Shown piece by piece: positions 43,034 through 45,079 of a stretch of DNA of 45,079 nt. The position numbers and the translations under genes are program-made. The notes beneath the pieces are model-generated. The model was not told where the DNA came from. It did no database searches and worked only from the letters and a program-made list of their open reading frames with translations. The number at the start of each line of letters is the position of its first letter. The stretch's first letter is position 1. This stretch comes from Acidobacteriota bacterium (GTDB taxonomy: Bacteria; Acidobacteriota; Vicinamibacteria; Marinacidobacterales; Marinacidobacteraceae): contig JAJEFG010000020.1 in assembly GCA_022820545.1 (NCBI GenBank), positions 1-45,079 on the forward strand, in the 5' to 3' direction.

Positions 43034-44751
43034 CGGCCCGGTCCTCCACCTCGCCCGCCCCCGAAGCCGAACCGCTCTCCCAGCGCGACGAGCGCGTCCC
43101 GGATCGGGTCCCATTCGCGCGGCGCCAGGAGCCTCGCGGCGAACAGGAAAGCCAATCCTCCGGCGGCGGTCGCCAGCAGGGTGACCGCCGCATCCGCCCA
43201 GGCGCCCGGACCGAGAGCGTCACCGGCGAACCGCACGAGCAGCCACGCCGCACCGCCGGTGGCGGCCGCCACCGGCAGGGCGCGGAGGCCGGCCCCGACA
43301 GCCTCTCCGAACAGGACTCGCGCATGCGACCGTCCGGATGGGTCCGCGCCCAGTCTCCCGGACAGCAGGGCCGCGAGCAGCCCCGCTGAGAACCAGGCCA
43401 CGCAGACGGTCGCGAGCGGCAGTCCCAGGTGGCCGAGCCCCGCGACGACCACGAAACTCCGGGTCGCGATCCAGGTCACCACCGTCCCGATGGCCGCGAC
43501 GAGGAGCGGCGGGCGGGTGGTTCCGAGCGCGAAGAAGGCGTCGGAGAGGAGCTTGGTCGCCCCGAAGGCGGGAAGGCCCAGCGCGAAGATGGAGAGCACG
43601 AGGGACACCTGCCGGGCGTCTTCCGGGCTGAAGGCGCCCCGCTGGTAGATGAGCGCGACGAACGGCGCCGCGATCCCGATGAGACCGGCCGCGGCGGCGA
43701 GCGTCAGCACCAGCATGAGCCGGCCGGACTGTCCGAGCACCCGGCCGAACCCCTCGCGGTCGTCCCGGCCGGCGGCCCGCGTGAGCGCCGGGAGCGTGGC
43801 GCTCGACAGGGCGACTCCGATCAGCCCCGCCGGAAGCTGCACGAGCCGGTAGGCCATCGTGAACCAGGCGAGCCACGAGGTTCCGGCCGAAGCGAAGTGC
43901 CGCGAGATGATGACGTTGATCTGCAGCGTCCCGGCAGCCGCCGCCGCCGGTGCGAAGAGACGGCACACCCGCCGGAAGGCCGGATCGGCAACCGTCGCCC
44001 GCATCCCGCCGGTGGGAACCGGGCGGTAGCCGTCCCGGCGGAACCAGCGCCACTGCGCGAGCAGTTGGACCAGTCCCCCGAGCGGCACCCCGAGCGCGAG
44101 TCCCGCCATCGGGTGGAGTCCCAGCCGGGGAGCGGCGAGGAATCCCAGCGCCGCGAAGACGATGGTGGTGACGTTGAAGAACGACGACGCCACCGCCGGC
44201 AGGAAGAAGGAGTTGCGCGCCTGCAGGCCGCCCATGAAGAGCGACGCAACCGACGCGCAGGCGATGAACGGGAACATGATCCGGGTCAGCCAGACGGCCA
44301 GTTCCCGCGGCGTTTCGACACCGAAGCGCAGGGATTCGGGAAGCGGCGTGTCGAAGGCGCCCCGTGAGAACACGAGGTCCACCAGTTGCGGCGCGAACAC
44401 CACGCCGGCGACGGTGACGAGGAGGCTCACCGGGAGCAGGACCCGGAGGACCCGCCCCAGGAGCCGGTGGGCGGCTTCGGGTCCATCACCCTGATCCACG
44501 GCCGCGAAGGTGGCGACGAACGCCTTGGAGAGCGCGCCCTCGGCGAGCATCTCCCGAAGGGTGTTGGGGAAGGTGTAGGCCGCGTAGAAGGCGTCGAGCA
44601 GCCGCGTCGGGAACAGGAAGGCGAGCGTCTGCTCCCGCACGAGACCCGTGAGGCGGGAGAAGACGACGCCGAGACTCACCGAGCCCGCACGGCGCGCCAG
44701 GTAGCGCTCGTCGCCGGAGCCGGACGGAGGCGGGTTGCCGTCGGGTGGCAC
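43030..44751 (-). CDS. murJ: Lipid II flippase MurJ (MviN)
   Basis: A 573-residue polytopic inner-membrane protein of the MOP superfamily that flips the peptidoglycan precursor lipid II outward. Family marks are GSVSLGVVFSRLTGLVREQ, the segment FPNTLREMLAEGALSKAFV (the MurJ GALS-type signature), FALGLPAFGATKLLSDAFFAL and about 14 hydrophobic segments. A Gly/Ser/Pro-rich lead of some 20 residues precedes the first helix, and the chain ends in a charged Gly-rich tail. The start is GTG at 44751 without a clear ribosome site; longer readings run into repeat DNA. It is first gene of the murJ-xerD-tsaC run, with the stop overlapping the xerD start. Confidence 0.94.
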   Translation of the reverse strand: MPPDGNPPPSGSGDERYLARRAGSVSLGVVFSRLTGLVREQTLAFLFPTRLLDAFYAAYTFPNTLREMLAEGALSKAFVATFAAVDQGDGPEAAHRLLGRVLRVLLPVSLLVTVAGVVFAPQLVDLVFSRGAFDTPLPESLRFGVETPRELAVWLTRIMFPFIACASVASLFMGGLQARNSFFLPAVASSFFNVTTIVFAALGFLAAPRLGLHPMAGLALGVPLGGLVQLLAQWRWFRRDGYRPVPTGGMRATVADPAFRRVCRLFAPAAAAAGTLQINVIISRHFASAGTSWLAWFTMAYRLVQLPAGLIGVALSSATLPALTRAAGRDDREGFGRVLGQSGRLMLVLTLAAAAGLIGIAAPFVALIYQRGAFSPEDARQVSLVLSIFALGLPAFGATKLLSDAFFALGTTRPPLLVAAIGTVVTWIATRSFVVVAGLGHLGLPLATVCVAWFSAGLLAALLSGRLGADPSGRSHARVLFGEAVGAGLRALPVAAATGGAAWLLVRFAGDALGPGAWADAAVTLLATAAGGLAFLFAARLLAPREWDPIRDALVALGERFGFGGGRGGGPGR

Positions 44752-44777
44752 GGGGACAGAGTAGCGGAGGGGGTGAA

Positions 44778-45030
44778 CTGGAACGCCGGTCTCCGGACCA
44801 GGCGATCGTTCGGTAGAACAGCCCGATGCGCTCAGCGGGCTGCGGTCCGCGTTCCGACCAGTGGTCGGCGTTCCGGGCCGTGGGTTTGCGACGTGCGCGG
44901 TGCGGAGCACCGCGGTGCCGGGCTGGAGACCGGCGTTCCAAGCCGTACGCGACGTGAGGCTGGGTGGGGCGAGGTCGTGCGCGGTGCGGAGCACCGCGGT
45001 GGCGGGCGGGTGTACGGCGGTGCCCGCCCG
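44778..45030. repeat. Mosaic of structured repeat units upstream of murJ
   Basis: At least four units lie in this gene-free edge of the window (44752-45079). They are a partial unit 44778-44803 (GAACGCCGGTCTCC type), a 46-bp unit 44835-44880 like those at 20476-20606, a 51-bp unit 44895-44945 matching 8257-8307 in reverse, and a partial unit from 44979 with the same GCGGTGC-GGA-GCACCGC hairpin followed by a GGCGGGC-type hairpin to about 45030. The last 50 bp show nothing recognisable. No promoter for murJ is evident. Confidence 0.8.
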
Positions 45031-45079
45031 CGCGCCCCGGGGCGCCCGGGGGGGAGGAAGTTGCGCGCGTTTTTAACCC

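Noticed and set aside
44752..44994. N-terminal extension of MurJ
   Set aside because: It covers repeat units and would place about 80 non-family residues before the first MurJ helix.

Overview
This 45 kb window is a very GC-rich bacterial chromosome segment. It is densely coded on both strands, with long antisense open frames that are composition artefacts. The gene content points to Acidobacteriota or a close relative such as Gemmatimonadota. The markers are a GWxTD-domain/TPR protein, a 1035-residue Oar-like TonB-dependent receptor with an N-terminal carboxypeptidase-regulatory domain, tandem exported S9 peptidases, several exported amidohydrolases, and a GCS2 ligase fused to CBS domains. 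That assignment is inferred from family distribution; the window has no rRNA or other phylogenetic marker RNA. I found no tRNA, rRNA, CRISPR array, complete insertion sequence or prophage.

Layout. 0-6.2 kb, minus strand: exported phosphodiesterase, then HlyD/MacA-type adaptor, ABC ATPase and GCS2-CBS ligase; no permease gene accompanies the ATPase and adaptor. 6.3-13.8 kb, plus strand: apaG, a methyltransferase, a CinA-type MoCF-domain protein, a GWxTD/TPR protein and the TonB-dependent receptor, which ends in a clear intrinsic terminator. 13.9-21.7 kb is an accessory zone. It holds three divergent paralogs of an unnamed putative beta-barrel family, an intact higBA module, two antitoxin genes that have lost their toxins (phd and vapB, with a vapC stub), a matrixin-type metalloprotease translationally coupled to a lipoprotein, and a small lipoprotein. 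21.8-27.0 kb, plus strand: four exported hydrolases in a row (M20, CapA, M19, serine beta-lactamase/DD-peptidase type). 27.3-32.2 kb, minus strand: two near-identical-length S9 peptidases followed by yedK. 32.3-41.3 kb, plus strand: a TIGR01777 SDR protein, a class A PBP, LemA, two TPM-domain proteins, Lon and a CbpA-like DnaJ. 41.4-44.8 kb, minus strand: murJ-xerD-tsaC, with a stop/start overlap between murJ and xerD.

The genes fall into a cell-envelope and secretion theme (PBP1, MurJ, LemA/TPM, TonB receptor, barrel family, adaptor/ATPase), an exported peptide and amide hydrolysis theme (M20, CapA, M19, serine hydrolase, two S9, matrixin), and protein or DNA quality control (Lon, DnaJ, YedK, XerD).

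The most distinctive non-genic signal is a family of structured intergenic repeats. One kind is bipartite: a constant GC hairpin next to a hairpin whose stem sequence varies between copies while remaining paired. Two complete copies have 29-bp terminal inverted repeats (27012-27213 and 41295-41449), and a long third copy crosses the left edge of the window. A second kind ends in GCGTTCCAAGCCG and occurs at 8.26, 20.5 and 44.8-45.0 kb. Several genes also share a GCTANNNT box 7 to 15 nt before the start codon, which suggests leaderless or very short-leader transcription.
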